The notes under the pieces were generated by a model. It ran no database searches and was not told the DNA's origin. It worked only from the letters and a program-made list of their open reading frames with translations. From Mactra quadrangularis (Eukaryota; Mollusca; Bivalvia; Venerida; Mactridae): 64,000 nt of DNA. The position numbers and the translations under genes are program-made. Position 1 is the first letter of the stretch, and each line of letters begins with the position of its first letter. The stretch is from NCBI GenBank assembly GCA_025267735.1, contig CM046296.1, positions 25,694,464 to 25,758,463 of the forward strand. The letters run 5' to 3'. This document shows positions 1 to 12,994 of this stretch, piece after piece.

Positions 1-1058
1 TTAATTTGTTGGCTTACAGTTTTTATTTTATCTTTTTATGTTAGATAGATGCGGGTGATATGCGATAATGTAATTATGTTTTAATTGTTTAATGTCTGCA
101 ATTAAGCAACGCTTTAAATCAAAGACAAACATTAATTTGTTAATTCTTTTAATTTAACTGTAAATTACCCTCATATATTTAAAACTTAAATCGTAATAAA
201 ACACACGATTTAATCTAACCCAAATGATAATTGATTTAACTCTAAAATGCAGCGTGAATTTGAATTCATCTTGCAAGAAAACATTGCAAAGTTACGTTGG
301 CCGACAAAATAGGCATTGGGAATTAAATTTGTACATTGTCTTTTCTAAATATAAACTTAATTGTACGTACTTTACAAGGTTTGTCGCAAAAAACTTAACA
401 TAATAGTTTGTGCGTAATGTATGCCTGCTTTGTATTGGCAAGTAAAGGTACAACTTCATGAATAATCACTGCCAGTTAATTACAATAGTTTTCTAAAAGC
501 ATTTGTGTATAAATACAGTTCGTACTCGATTGTATGTAAAAATATGAAACGTCCTATAATAAGAATGGTGTTTTGGCGAATTGCTTTACAATCATGTTAA
601 ACTTTGTTCCATTTCAAGGAACGAGGCCAATTAACAGATATTGAAAATACACTATCATTAAATGTACTTAAATATCACTTGAACAACTCTAGTACAATCC
701 GTACTTTTTCAATTTTACATGTTACATTTCAATTTAGTATTAGCAATATCGAGACTAATAATGCTTTACTTTTTTCTTTAATCGTTTCTCATTGACTATC
801 ATTCTACTCTAGGGACTTTCCTGATAGTTTTATTAACACACTTTAAGCAGATGTTCTCTGATGACAACTACTCATTTATCCCTTTATTATATTATTCCCT
901 TTATGGACTTCATCATTGTAATTTATCTCCTACGTCGAGATTTAAGACATTTGTTCCAAACATCACATTTACGTCACTACAAACATTATTCAGTGACATT
1001 GAATTATTACCCGATTCCTTATATAAATGTGATTTGGTATTTTATATAGTTTTTCTTA

Positions 1059-1142
1059 TTTTTTTTGTTTGTTTGTTGTTTGTTTGTTGGGTTTAACACC
1101 GTAGCAACACATTATATAGGCCATATAGCGGCGGTCAGTCAA
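1059..1142 (-). mobile_element. SINE 3'-tail fragment in block A
   Basis: On the minus strand this reads GGCCTATATAATGTGTTGCTACG, then the TTAAACCC box and an AAC-rich tail (plus strand: TTTGTTTGTTTG runs). It matches the 3' ends of the SINE at 55345-55647 and the fragment at 24880-24972. Block B reads straight across this position near 46010-46035 without it, so it is an insertion in A or a loss from B. The tRNA-like head is missing, so the copy is strongly 5'-truncated. Confidence 0.75.
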
Positions 1143-1421
1143 TTTTAAATTCTAAAAACAATCAAAGTTCGGGAACTGTTGCCCAGCTAATAGTTTTGAC
1201 TGTTTCCTGTGCGTGCACTGATGACGTGCTTTGCTACTAGAGCTGTAACTGTATATGAAAGCCTACAGGCATATCAATTGTCAAAGACCTCAGGCTAAAG
1301 TTTATACCACTTTCCCCTTCACCACCGGCCAACAGTTTGACTGTTACTAAATCACATATGGAATAACTGTTAACAGTAAAAGATCGATTGTATGATGAAA
1401 ATCATTTTCAATGTGACAAAA

Positions 1422-1848
1422 TATTATACAGTTATTTCATGTGTGATAGGGAACAGTCAAACTGTTGGCCCGAGATGGAGGGAATAGTGTTTTGAACTGT
1501 TTCCCGAGGCCGTAGGCCGAGGGAAACAGTTTAAAGCACTATTCCTGACATCTAGGGACAACCGTTTGACTGTTACCAAATCACACATAAAATAACTGTT
1601 TTATTACCTGATCAATTACTATTTTAACAGTACTTTACATGTTTAAAGCGTCTGGTAAAGTCTAAAATCCCATAGCAGTTACTTCCCTTTACATAAGTAC
1701 AGTAACAGTTCGTGACGTCAATACGTGACGTCATTACGTGACGTCAGAGCACGCGCGGGAAACAGTCAAAACTATTGGCCGATCAACAGTTCACTCAGAA
1801 AACAGTTAAAAATATCGAATTACACTTATATAAGCAATCAGGTAATAA
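1422..1848. repeat. Block A-specific segment with 172-bp palindrome
   Basis: Block B joins directly across this position near 46303 (GACAAAATTTAACTAATT), so about 430 bp are unique to A. The core is an imperfect palindrome at 1428-1599 centred on GGCCGTAGGCC at 1508-1518, with arms of about 85 bp. The outer arm ACAGTTATTTCATGTGTGA is answered by TCACACATAAAATAACTGT. A second inverted pair (ATTACCTGAT near 1603, ATCAGGTAAT near 1838) lies to its right. The arm motif AACAGTCAAAC also occurs just outside, near 1330 and 1180. This resembles a foldback or MITE-like element, but I see no clear target duplication. Confidence 0.7.
1711..1748 (+). repeat. Three tandem TGACGTCA sites, 13-bp period
   Basis: TGACGTCA occurs at 1713-1720, 1726-1733 and 1739-1746, each inside an ACGTGACGTCA-type unit repeated every 13 bp. 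TGACGTCA is the palindromic CRE/ATF consensus in animals. The cluster lies inside the block A-specific segment and next to a CG-rich stretch (CACGCGCGGG). Whether it acts as a regulatory site is unknown; no gene start is recognisable nearby. Confidence 0.6.
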
Positions 1849-2171
1849 AACTAATTATCATATATCTAATAAATCTAACCAATCGACAATCTGCATTTGT
1901 ACCACGTGACCATCCAATTTATTCCCGTATTGGATCCAAAAAGTAGATATCATTTTCGTAAAGGACGGTTGGGTACATGTGCACTAAACGATGCTAGTCC
2001 GGTTTCCGATTTAATCTTTAACGAATTGAAGACGATAATAAATGAAAGTTATATAATAGAAAGGTTATTATACATTTTACTGTACAATAGATGCTTATCA
2101 ATGATAAATTGTTTATACTTTAAAAAATCAATTGTCAAGAACGTACATATAATAATTGTATAACTATAGAG

Positions 2172-2672
2172 ATTTAAAATGACGTCTTTTTGCAGCAATG
2201 AGTTTCGTACATTGTATACTGTAAAATAAAAAATGACGCCATTTTGAAGCAATGAGTTACGTACATTGTATAATTGTAGAAAACACAAATGTCATTTCGC
2301 AGCAATGTGTTCCGTTCATTTTGATAACTGTAGAAAACAAAAAATGTCATTTCGCAGCAATGTGTCCCGTGCATTTTGATAACTGTAGAAAACGAAAAAT
2401 GTCATTTCGCAGCAATGTGTTACGTACAATGTAAACCTACAGAAAATAAAAAATGACGTAATTTTGCAGCAATGTGTTCCGTACAATGTAAAACTACAGA
2501 AAACAAAAAATGACGTCATTTTGCAGCAATGTGTTTCGTGCATCTTATAACTGCAGCAAAAAAAGACGTCATTTTGCAGAAATGTGTTTCTTACATTGTT
2601 TAACTGTAGAAAACAAAACATGTCGTCATTTCGCAGTAATTTTGTTTCGTGCATTGTATAACTATCTTATTA
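2172..2672 (+). repeat. 55-bp minisatellite array, block A copy 1
   Basis: About nine monomers of roughly 52-57 bp. Each contains a core like TGACGTCATTTTGCAGCAATG, then a GTTTCGT-CATTGTATAACTG segment and an A-rich stretch (GAAAACAAAAA). The GCAGCAATG landmarks fall near 2191, 2247, 2299, 2354, 2409, 2466, 2523, 2577 and 2633. Several monomers carry the CRE palindrome, others a decayed version (TGTCATTTCG). Short reading frames on both strands here are products of the repeat and are not genes. The matching array in block B is at 46715-47207. Confidence 0.9.
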
Positions 2673-4050
2673 CTCAGTCGCGTCACAGTTGTGCATTATT
2701 CCATGCTGCATTTGTATGACTACTTGCCAGTTTGATGTCAACGCTGCATTGTATGAAAAACATACGAACCGCATACAATAAATCAAAACAACGAACTTTA
2801 ACTATCAAATATAGTAATTGATCCTACTCCTACACATGAAAATATATTATTCCAAGATCGTTGAACCACTTGATCGTAAAAGTCTCACATCGAATGTTTA
2901 GTCTGCATTCTTGAAAGGCATTCCACTGTATCTAATGCCAATGTAATATTGTCTGAGTGAACTTTTATTTATATATATATATATGGAAAGATAGAATGTA
3001 TTATATGCCAGAGCTATGTTTGTTTAAAACCAAGATAGCAGACATTTAAGTGAATACTTAAGATATCAGCATTTTATCTTGTCTGTGAACAACGTGTGTA
3101 CAATGTATCCAGATAATTGTATTGATGGAAGTAGTTGTTCATACATGATTGTCTCGTTAGTTTATTTGTTTCTGTTATTCTCCATTGATCCTTAAAGGTC
3201 AAACACTTGATGCGGCAATTTATAGTACAATAAGAAAAACATGATGTGAACTCCTCTGGCGCTTATGTACTTTAATGTATATGATTCCAATTAAATGTCT
3301 TTAAAGAAAAGTAAGACAAACGCAATCGTAACTACCGCTTTGGCTTCAACTACAAAATGTTGTATTGCTTTCATAAATGTTTAAAACTATAAAACCATTA
3401 GGTTTCTGATTACACGTACTAATGTAATCTAGTTTGTGTTAGTTATATATCCTCAATGTTGTTTCGTCGAAGCATTGAGCATAAGGATAAAGTCAGTAAA
3501 CGAGACGTACGTAACCAACAATTAGACACCCATTGAGAAAAAAATAAGTGTTAGACACGTGCTGCCATGTAGTTCACACAGAATGAGAAAGCAACGAGTT
3601 CACAAATAGCTTTTAGAAACAAAAGGATTTTCATTAACGTAATGATATATAGATAGTGATCTTATGAACAAAAATCAAATAAAATGGTACGATTATTATA
3701 CCATCCGAATCCATGCATACACGTATCACGTCAAATGTTTAGTCTACATTTATGAAACCATATCCCAAATGTACTCTACAGTTTCTTGTGCCTGACTTTG
3801 AATAATGTCTTATGGTATCGTACTTTTGCATTAATTCTGCATTTTGGTATGAGAAAATAGAAAAGAGAATTGCAGACAAAAAATACACCGCCTGTAAATA
3901 AGACTGTAGGTAATTATACGTCTAACTTTAAGTAATCATTATTATACACATGCTTTAATACAGAGTCTGTTGTTTCATATTAATTTGATTTGATTTAAGT
4001 ATAAAGTACAAAAGATAAACACTGTCATTTGTGTTATGTATGTAGCTTAC

Positions 4051-4195
4051 TTCCAAATTGGTCAAAGCAAGCAAACGTATATTGTAAAGTAAGGCGACGC
4101 CGATACAAATCATAATTAAAGTAATTAATAGAAACCTAAATAAAACGATTATATTGTTCACTTTTTAGACACTTTTTATCGGCATTTCCAGTCAT
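4051..4195 (-). pseudogene. Frameshifted copy of possible type II membrane exon
   Basis: This matches the candidate exon at 50954-51097 in block B. It starts with ATG at 4195 and ends at a GTAAGC donor-like site at 4050. It is 145 nt long instead of 144: one extra T in the CGTTTTATTTAGG stretch near 4143 shifts the frame and brings a stop after about 19 codons. The hydrophobic segment (LLITLIMICIGVALLY) is still readable in another frame. If the block B exon is real, this is its broken duplicate; if not, both are chance openings. Confidence 0.25.
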
Positions 4196-4774
4196 ATAAG
4201 ACGAAATATCTTAACAATCAGTAATGTCATATTGCAATGGTACAGTTTCACATGCAACATCATCGACTTGTGTTTCTCGATGAAAGCACTTAACGTGTCA
4301 TTACCTGTCTCATTCCGTTTAGTCAAGAAATAAAGAAACTTTCAGTTTGACACAAATAACCCAATGGGTTTGGAGTAAAGACTTTTTATAGATGCAATTA
4401 TTCACGGCTAAGTACCAAAACAAAAAAGTCCTATTTCAATTTTGATATATTAAGCATAATCTCCTGGGTACCATTACTTTATTTATTTTTCACATAAAAA
4501 ATATCACGCGCTACATTTAGTACTGAAGCAGACGTTTTGAGATGGTTTTTTTATCAAATTCTTTTTGTAACGTATCTTTCTTGAAGACGTTGTATAACAC
4601 AACTTTAAACTTAATCTTATTGTCGTTTTATGAAAATGTAAGCATGTGTTCAGCAGCCAAGAAATGATTATTTCTGGACAAATATTAACTTTGGGGACAT
4701 TTCTGTCTTGGCTTTTAACCATTTGAAACAGATTGTCCTGTCAACAAGTACAATGAATTCCAATAGAAAACTCA

Positions 4775-5050
4775 AATGACGTCATTTTGCAGCAATGTCT
4801 TTCTTGGATTATATAAATATAGAAAACTTAAATGCCACTATTTTGCAGCAATGTTTTCCTTGCATTGTGTTACTTAGAAAACTGAAATGACGTCATTTTG
4901 CAGCATTTTTTTCGTGGATTATATAAATATAGAAAACTTAAATGACGCCATTTTGCATCAATGTTTTTTTCGAGGACTTTATATGTAAGAAAACTTAAAT
5001 GACGTCATTTGCAGCAATCTCTTTTGTGCATTGTTTAACTATAGAAATAT
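4775..5050 (+). repeat. 55-bp minisatellite array, block A copy 2
   Basis: Five monomers of about 56 bp with the same TGACGTCATTTTGCAGCAATG core as the first array. The spacer is different: TTTTTCGTGGATTATATAAATATAGAAAACTTAA. It lies about 2.1 kb beyond the first array in the same orientation. Block B has six monomers in the matching array (51665-52018), so the array has changed copy number since the duplication. Confidence 0.85.
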
Positions 5051-6808
5051 AAGTAAGAATGCACTTGTTAACGGAGGATTGGTGTATTGTTTTGATACTT
5101 CTTGTAATTTGTTGCTTGCTTTGTATAACTGACTGGTAAAATATACGTTTAAACAGAAGCAAACACTAAAACAAACAACAGTTGTGCAAGGACACTGTGA
5201 TGCGTAACAAAATGTTCCTGACTAATTGATTGATGCAATAACAAAACTGAGGCACAACTCTAGAATTAAATATGTCAGATGAGTGTTAATGTGAGCTTGG
5301 TAAAAAGCAGTTAGACCCCTTGGGAAACGTATGGCTCAATATTACACACGTCGGTAAACACATATGTGAAGTACACGGACCATTAAAACATATCGTTCCT
5401 GTTTTATCGATAACAACGCAAGCGTCAAATTGGAACTTTTTCTGAAAATCAATTCAGTTAAGCAAAAATCTTTGTTTCCTGATGATTGCACGTGCATACA
5501 ATAACTGAGTTATCTAGTAGAAGAGCTCTCACTAAGCTACATATGTCCGACCATGCACACATTTGTAAGGTTTTCGTTTTTTAAGGACACGCAAGAGGCA
5601 AAAGAACGTGGTGTTTACTACTTACTCCTTCAGAAACAATGAAGTAGTCCAGACAATACCATTAACGCAACATTGCGTTGAGTAAATGATTTTCAATCTG
5701 TTTGACAACACAGACAGTTTCAGGCAAATCTTTTAAATTATGTATGGAGCTAAAGCGTGAATGGTTTTAAATACCTTGAAGGGGTTATAATGATGTATTT
5801 ACTACATAAAAACACCGGGCTCTTCAGACGAGATGAATTACCCCTTTTTGTACCTTAAAGGCTTACATGTATGTCTTTGTTTAATACAGAAGACGATGGT
5901 AAAATTTCTTCATTTTACCAAACACAACATTTAAAATTCTTACATGTATCCCCGTAAAGTTTGATCCATTTTTCTTATCTATCAAATTCTATGTATTTCG
6001 CTGTTTTTAATCATCTCCGATTGAAGAGAAATCATTGATGACAATTATTGTTAGAAAATATGTTTTATTGTTTAACTTCAAGCAATTTGACACTTGACGA
6101 CAACTAGCAGATATTTACATTTTAGATGTTTTAGAATTTCAATGCTAAGACTTAGCTAAGATGGATTTACATTTTAACAATATTAAAACTCGCTAGAAGA
6201 CGACATGTTTTCTTGAAATTAAGAACACACATTCTGATGTATTGCTGCTTTAACACAAAAAACGAAACATTCGTGTTACAAGAATAAATTACATGACAAT
6301 ATAGTCTAAATACGTCCTTGGAAATAGCTAATGCAAATATGAGAAGTCGTTGAAACAATACGTGTTAATCCAGACAACACATATTTGCTTCGTTGCGTTA
6401 TGTTAGTGATTTTCAACCTGTTTGACAATCCAGTCAGTTTCAGGCAAATTGTTTGAAATATATATGGAACCACAAGATTCCATGACTTGAAATACTTTGA
6501 AGGCTATCAATAATGAAGTATTTACTACATAAACAATGGACTATTTACACTTTGTGAATGGCCACATTTGTTTGCTAGTAGCCTCTTGCATATTTTTCAT
6601 TCCATACCGATGACGATGGTAAACTTTTTTAACTAAGAAAACACAAGCTTGATGATGTTTATTCCCTTGAGGTTCCGATTTTCATTCTTAATTTCTTCTA
6701 TCATCCTCTCGTTTTTTATTGTTTCTGATTGTATACAAAAGTCTGTTCAGAATGGTAGCAATGGTTGTTGTTTTGTGACATTTCTAGGCAACTCGACATC
6801 GAGAATTT
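5051..6808. other. Rest of block A, no gene seen
   Basis: This part aligns with 52019-53435 and 57252-57613 of block B. No convincing exon, RNA gene or repeat array is visible. Positions 6449-6451 (TTG in CAAATTGTTTGAAAT) are the unoccupied target site matching the CACTA insertion in block B. Confidence 0.6.
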
Positions 6809-9800
6809 AAAGGCATAGACCTAATTCAACATGATTTGGAAACATATGAATGCGATTCCCTCTTGTTTGAAATAGTGACTGCATAAAAATTAATTTTTGA
6901 AATTATGGTTTGCAGAATAACAATAAACAAAGCTTTGCATTAAAATCTTGCTGAATATTTTTCTTCACTTTAATCATGTTACCTCATATAAAGTTGATAG
7001 TTAGAAATAAAATCAACAAAGTGTTTGTTTAAGCAATGATGAAATAGAATTGACACTGGATAATACATTATTATGGATAATACAACTATTACGCTGGACA
7101 ATGCACTACTCATTTGTATAGAATATGACAGGAAGTGCATTACAGGTATATTAAAAGATGAATGTACTGAAAAATGTCCATAGACAGTACCAAGCTGTTA
7201 TATCCATATAATTTGGATTGGAAAGTTTCTAAATATTGTACCTGTGATAAAATAGATACGAATAATTAGATGACTGGGTTTTATAAATATTTTGATTACC
7301 TTATTCTTAATGAGAAAACCATTCACAACAATGCAGCAAATGAAGATATGTATTATTTATTAGAAAATGCGGTTATCAATCTTACTGCATTCAGGTTTTA
7401 CAATAATAGATTTTTACAACATTTAAATATTTAGAAATACCTGTTGCTGATGCCGCTTAATAGCATGATGATGTCTAAAAAAATTAAATACTTATACACT
7501 GGTACACTTCCTTTAAATATAGCGTTTGTTTTGCAAGTTACTTTATATTTAGAGACTTCAAATCAAATAAGATGGCCACTTCAGATATCGTACCACTACA
7601 AAACAAACATCCATTAACCTCTTTTTTAAAAATTTAGATTGATTATTCAGCCGTGAGTTTTTTCGTTATTAAAACAAAACTGTTCCCTTCACGTTTGATG
7701 TTTTCGTTAAATAAATGCAGACGTCAGTTGTCACTATCAGTGTGTTGTGATTAAGTGTCAAGAAATAACTTTACCTAGATATTGGATGAATCCATATTTA
7801 CTTGGTACATTGTAGTTCCTGTTTTATGATAAATGTTGTAGAACCGAAACAATCGGTAGATGCCCGTGTGTCCATCATAAATAAATTTGAGCTCAATATT
7901 GATCTGGATTCTGAGTAATATACGTACGTACTCTTCAATAACACTTGACATAGTACGATCAAAACTAGACTTTGTAATTTGTGCATACCTGTATCGTAGA
8001 CTTGTTTCATCTTAATTGTTTCTGGTTAATTCTTTTAAGTCGACTTGAATTAGCTTGATAAATGTAGACGTTTCTTTTAAGACAGAAAACTTAACTATAT
8101 TCATCTAAAGTTTATAACATAATTATTTATTAATCAGTTGTTTATTTGTCTGTTTAATTATCATTGTCTCGAATTGTTTATCCACAATACAATTTGGCAA
8201 TGACTTTGACAATTCAATTCTTCTTTTCTCATAAAATATTGTTGGTAGATTGCAATATCAATTACTTCTTCTAAAACAAGATACTTAGATGATTGACATT
8301 TGTAATTTTCTATATTTAGTGCACATAACGTTACGTTTGATTTGTTACGTAATTACATTGTATGTTTGATTGATGAGTTCATGGTAAGGACTAACAAGGG
8401 TTAAACAAAAATCACATCGACGCATGTGCTGTCATTCTTAAGAATGGACAATGGAAAACATGTCCATAGGATATTTCTAAGAAATTTATGTTAACTCATC
8501 CCTTTTGTAAGCATTAATAATGTATGATATACATTGTTATTGAAACGTATGCTAGATATTTTATTGTGCATATACCAAATGTTACCAACCATTTATCAAT
8601 TAATACAAGTACTGACAGTTCCAATCTAGTTTTTACAAGATTGTGTAACACTTTGCAACATTTCAACATATTTATGCTAATCATAATTTGTTTTTGTATA
8701 CCATTTTAAACTGCCGAATTGACAATAAATGTAACATAAAGTCAATATAATGTAAATTAGAACTCGATCAAAAGAAAAAATATACCAACTTTCATTATTG
8801 CGGCTGCTTATGTCATCATGGTTTAATTCATATTGGGTGAAAAAGTTAATTTATAGTGTTCAATGTGTTAAAGAATACAATAATTGAGGCATTACAACCC
8901 ATTTTAAACAAACAGGTGCATTTTAATATAGATGTGCTAAGTATAATTTATAACGGAGCTAATGCTGCTGAAAAATAATTTAATAAAAAAATTCTTGATA
9001 TTAAATCATAAAATTTGTATTAAAATTTTAAACGAAAATTTACATGAATGTGTCTGATATCAATACTTAGATTTCGTTTAATTAATGTGAAAGCATCTCT
9101 CGTCAGTTTATTGACAGAAAACTAAACGTGTAGTTGGTTTTATTCATAAGGTCAATTGTGATGAATTAAATCATATACGTAAAGCGATAAATCAACAAAT
9201 CAATTTCGTCAGCGTAACAGATTAAGTCAGTCTCAATTATATATTAAGATTTCCTCTGAAACCAAAATTCCTCTGACAATTGATGCTAGTAACGGATGAC
9301 TTACTAAAAGGCATATTTGATTTATTATGTTATATTTGATTTACTATATTATATACTGTCGGCTTGATAAATGGGTTCACCGCGTTGTCTGACACGAGTT
9401 AAACTCATAATGGTAGAAACATATGAGTTGTTACGTACTTTTGGAAACGTTGCGAAGTGAATAGATCAAATGTTCAGAAAATGATATCATTACATAAAAT
9501 CTCATTTGGTGTTTCTTATTAAATAGAAATAAAGTACAAATTTTTAATATTCCTAAAATATTCTACGTGACTTAACAGGTCAGGTGTTCAGAAAAAAGTT
9601 GTATCATATATATGTATATTTATTCTCATTTAATGTTTCTTTTTGTAAATTGGACAGTTCTATTTGATCATATTTTGTGCTTTTCAAACATGACAACTGA
9701 GCGTGTTGCAACAATTTCTGTACATTGAATATTACAGGCCATGCGAATTGTCATATTTAAAAAGTTAATGAAGTATTCATTGTTCGTTAACTAAGATTCG

Positions 9801-12800
9801 AGTTCGAAAAGATATTCTTTATAGTCATAAAACCGAATTTTAGAAATGAAATATATATATAATTAGATACATTAGTTTAACGATTAACTAATATTACGAG
9901 ATAAATGTTGCAGTAATTGAATAATGCTGATTTATGCTTGCATATTGCTTTTTTATAAAGCATTTAATGATTACACTGCCTATTAATTCCGATAATTAGA
10001 TTTTCCACAAATTAGTGGTTCGATTTTTCTTTTATAAGACAACATAGATGCATTGTTTACGTTTCTTAGATAATATTTATTATGATTCTCTGGATATTGC
10101 ATTTGTGTTAATTTCAAGACACTTTTTCGACTTGGACATAAGTTACCATTCTGATTTGTTAGAAACTTGCATCTTGTGAGCAAGAAACTAGAAAAGATAA
10201 AAATGTACTCTAGTTCTTTATCTTTGTTGTAAACATCAATTATATTTATCTAAAAGTTGATATTTCTAGGTAACACTAGATGAGGAGAAAAATACAAAAT
10301 GCATTTATATTAATTAAATACATGTGCATGTGTTAACATTACCATATGTTCTTTTATATTCGTCCTCAACTGTCTTATTGACTACTATTATAATAAAAAG
10401 CGCAATTAAGAACTTAATCAAAAGTGTAAAATATGCCCTTAATGACACATTTACGATACTTATGTTGAAGTTGCAGCTGCTAACGCTATCGGATTGCGCG
10501 TAATAGTTTCTTTGCCTGTTGATTTATAATGTTCAACTTTGTTTTAGGTCGAAACCCTAGATTTTAATTCCACAGTGTCAGCAGGTGATATAGTATTTTA
10601 TCATAGAAAAATGTCTAAGTAGATTTTGTTCATTGTAGCATAAAATGTACGCGTCCAATTTTAGTTCAAGAAAAAAGGTAATTAAAATACTAGTCATATT
10701 ATAAAGTTCATTGTCAGCTATTGCTATTTACTTTTGATTTGTTTGGGTTTTACGGCGCATCAACACAGAAAGTTTATATCGCGCCGAAAGCAATTGATGA
10801 TAACAATTAATACAACCGAATTATAAGGGTTTTAAGTCCTATATTTTGTAATAGATATTTATTTTCTCAGATAGTTAAGTATAGCATATGACGGTACCGA
10901 TTAAAAAAGTTCTCTAAGTGAGCTTACCTTAAAACAAATACTTTTGAGTATCTGAATTCTGTAAAACAATGTACACCTCAAGGGTATCAAACACTCAATG
11001 TTAAGTAAACTGATAAGATTCTAATATTAGGTTCCTTAGCTGAAAGAATTTTAATGAAAATTAACGTCGTTGCTATTTACAAAGATAGTTAGGAAATGAT
11101 CTTAAAATGTATGCAGATGATGTACCGGAACATAGCATGTACACATATACGTGATTGTGATTGTATACTCGTTGATTACCTCAACGCTGATGTGAAAAAA
11201 CATTCATCGTCTCGCCCAGGTCTGTCGACTAATGCAGACTCACCTGTTAATTAAGAAGGCATATGCAGAACATATTCACAAAAACTAAAATAGGATGCCG
11301 CTATGCATCAAGTTTAAACGATCGTAAACATGTTACATGGAATATTGAGCATACCCTTTGGCAATGCTTTTGTTCATATCTTTCAAGTCATTTGATGTAC
11401 TTTATTATAATTCTGCACGAATAGTGCAATGTTTTAACATTCAGAAACAATAAATATACTCAAATATTTTTATATTCTATTTTTAACAATAACTATGAAG
11501 CAATGCTCTCTTTCCAATGGCATTTTTCCTGGAAGCAAAACGCTAGATGTCAGTAATGGATAACTTGCTATAAGCCATAGTTCATATAGAGTGATATATA
11601 TTTGATTTACTATATTATTGTAATGTCTTTGTGATGGATGGGTTCATCGTTTGGACTGACAAGGGCAAGATATATAAATTTTCTGCCCTTTTTAACATTA
11701 CAACGATAATTATGTGATAGTCTTTATCGAATATTATTACGATGTATACTGTATTTTATCACATTTCGTTTGTTTCAACTTTGTATTTTCTTTAACACCA
11801 GTCTATGATAAGCAACTTAAGTACCGTTGACGAATTACCATAAAGCGGGGTGAGCAGTCAGCACCTGAAATGGGAATTCTCTGGTGCCGTAATGAAGTAT
11901 TTCAATTCGTAGTTGTCGTCCACTTTATGACCGTGGCAAATTTGTAGCTCTTTGAAATCGATGGGATTATTATTTACAACTAAATATTTGAAGTACAACC
12001 TAGCATTAATCACCAGACAATGTGTTTTATTAATGACTAAGATTATTAAATGAGCTACCACTGGTAAATAAATTATGTGTTGATTGATTACAATGAAGTG
12101 AATATTGCACATTAATAGAAATGAATTAACTTACTTAATTTCAAATTATTAGATATGTCTGCACTGGTTTGGTTCGCTATTCTTTTGCCATACTACATAG
12201 ATTAATTTGTAATTGCAAATGACTGACTACGATTCACTGCTTATTAGATTTAGATAGCAGAATTAACATAGTCTTACTTAATAAATAAAGATATCTTACC
12301 TTTTTCAAGGTTGTTAATGACTTTGAATAAACAAATAACATTCTCTTGGATTTAGTAATAAAACATCACGCCAATCTCAACCATGTAGTAACTATTAATG
12401 TGCCTATATAATGCCTCGTATATAAAATTTAAATTATTGGCACGAGTAAGGCTAATTAATAAAGTGAGTTATACATTAATAAAAACGTCTCATTAAAAAG
12501 TCAATTGCTTTTTACATATCTCGTATAGTTACATTACAAGAGCAGTTTGCTACAGGTGTCGCAACTATGTGAATGTCCCTACTTTTCTTGTTCTTACGGT
12601 TAGTATTGAATGACTAAATATTCTCCGAAATGCGTCTATGTGTAGACTAATGTATTTTGCTTTGCAACAAAACCGTCTAATTGGGAAAATCTAAGATATA
12701 ATACCAAAAAATTACTTTAACATTAGGTCACACTTGGGACTAAAGCAATCCAATTGAAAACATTGCAAATAATCACTAGATGTATAGCCGAATCATTTGC

Positions 12801-12994
12801 GGAAAGGTTGTCACCTCTAGCATTTGAAATACGACCCAACCATTTGTTTAAATTACGTATTTCAAGAAGATAAATGCCACTTATGGTTCTCCACAGATCA
12901 ATACGGTGTTAAATGATATTATCCTGAGTTTTCAATCGATCTTGTTACAAGGGGTGTATTCAATTTTGTAATAACCTTTGAATTTGGTCCAAGT
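6809..12994. other. AT-rich stretch with weak local repeats and one SINE-like copy
   Basis: No convincing gene. Three places share a diffuse module of about 130 bp with phrases such as TTTGATTTACTATATTAT and a GGGTTCA-GACAAGGG-like end: about 8290-8400, 9275-9405 and 11520-11665. This suggests old local duplication. A SINE-related copy lies at 10738-10935. Short reading frames here show no recognisable domain. Confidence 0.45.
10738..10935 (-). mobile_element. SINE-related repeat, copy 1
   Basis: Read on the minus strand it ends with a GTGTTGATGCGCCGTAAAACCC box, the counterpart of the GTGTTGCTACGGCGTTAAACCC tail of the other SINEs here. A second copy at 34411-34625 shares about 190 bp with it, including TTTTAAGTCCTATATTTT and AAAAAGTTCTCTAAGTGAG (plus-strand reading). 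No tRNA-like A and B boxes are visible in either copy, so this is a different or truncated SINE family with a shared tail. Confidence 0.7.

Larger units (their letters stand above)
1..6808 (+). repeat. Duplicated block A (direct copy of block B)
   Basis: From about base 11 the sequence aligns with the sequence from about 45041 and stays collinear to about 6808, where the last shared piece (TTTCTAGGCAA then GAATT) ends. The copies look roughly 90-95% identical by eye, with many small indels. The left edge may lie outside the window, because similarity is already present at base 1. Relative to B, block A carries a SINE tail fragment and a palindromic segment of about 430 bp, and lacks the CACTA transposon and a 2.35-kb segment. 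Apart from one weak exon candidate I see no gene in it. It may be a segmental duplication or two copies of a long non-coding repeat. Confidence 0.9.

Noticed and set aside
2049..2719. Several 60-112-codon frames on both strands
   Set aside because: They run through the 55-bp minisatellite and repeat the same peptide unit because the array lacks stops in those frames; no domain and no ATG context.
4504..4722. 72-codon minus-strand frame in block A, partly open in block B (51427-51640)
   Set aside because: Compensating indels give different C-terminal frames in the two copies and B lacks the start codon; no sign of selection for protein.
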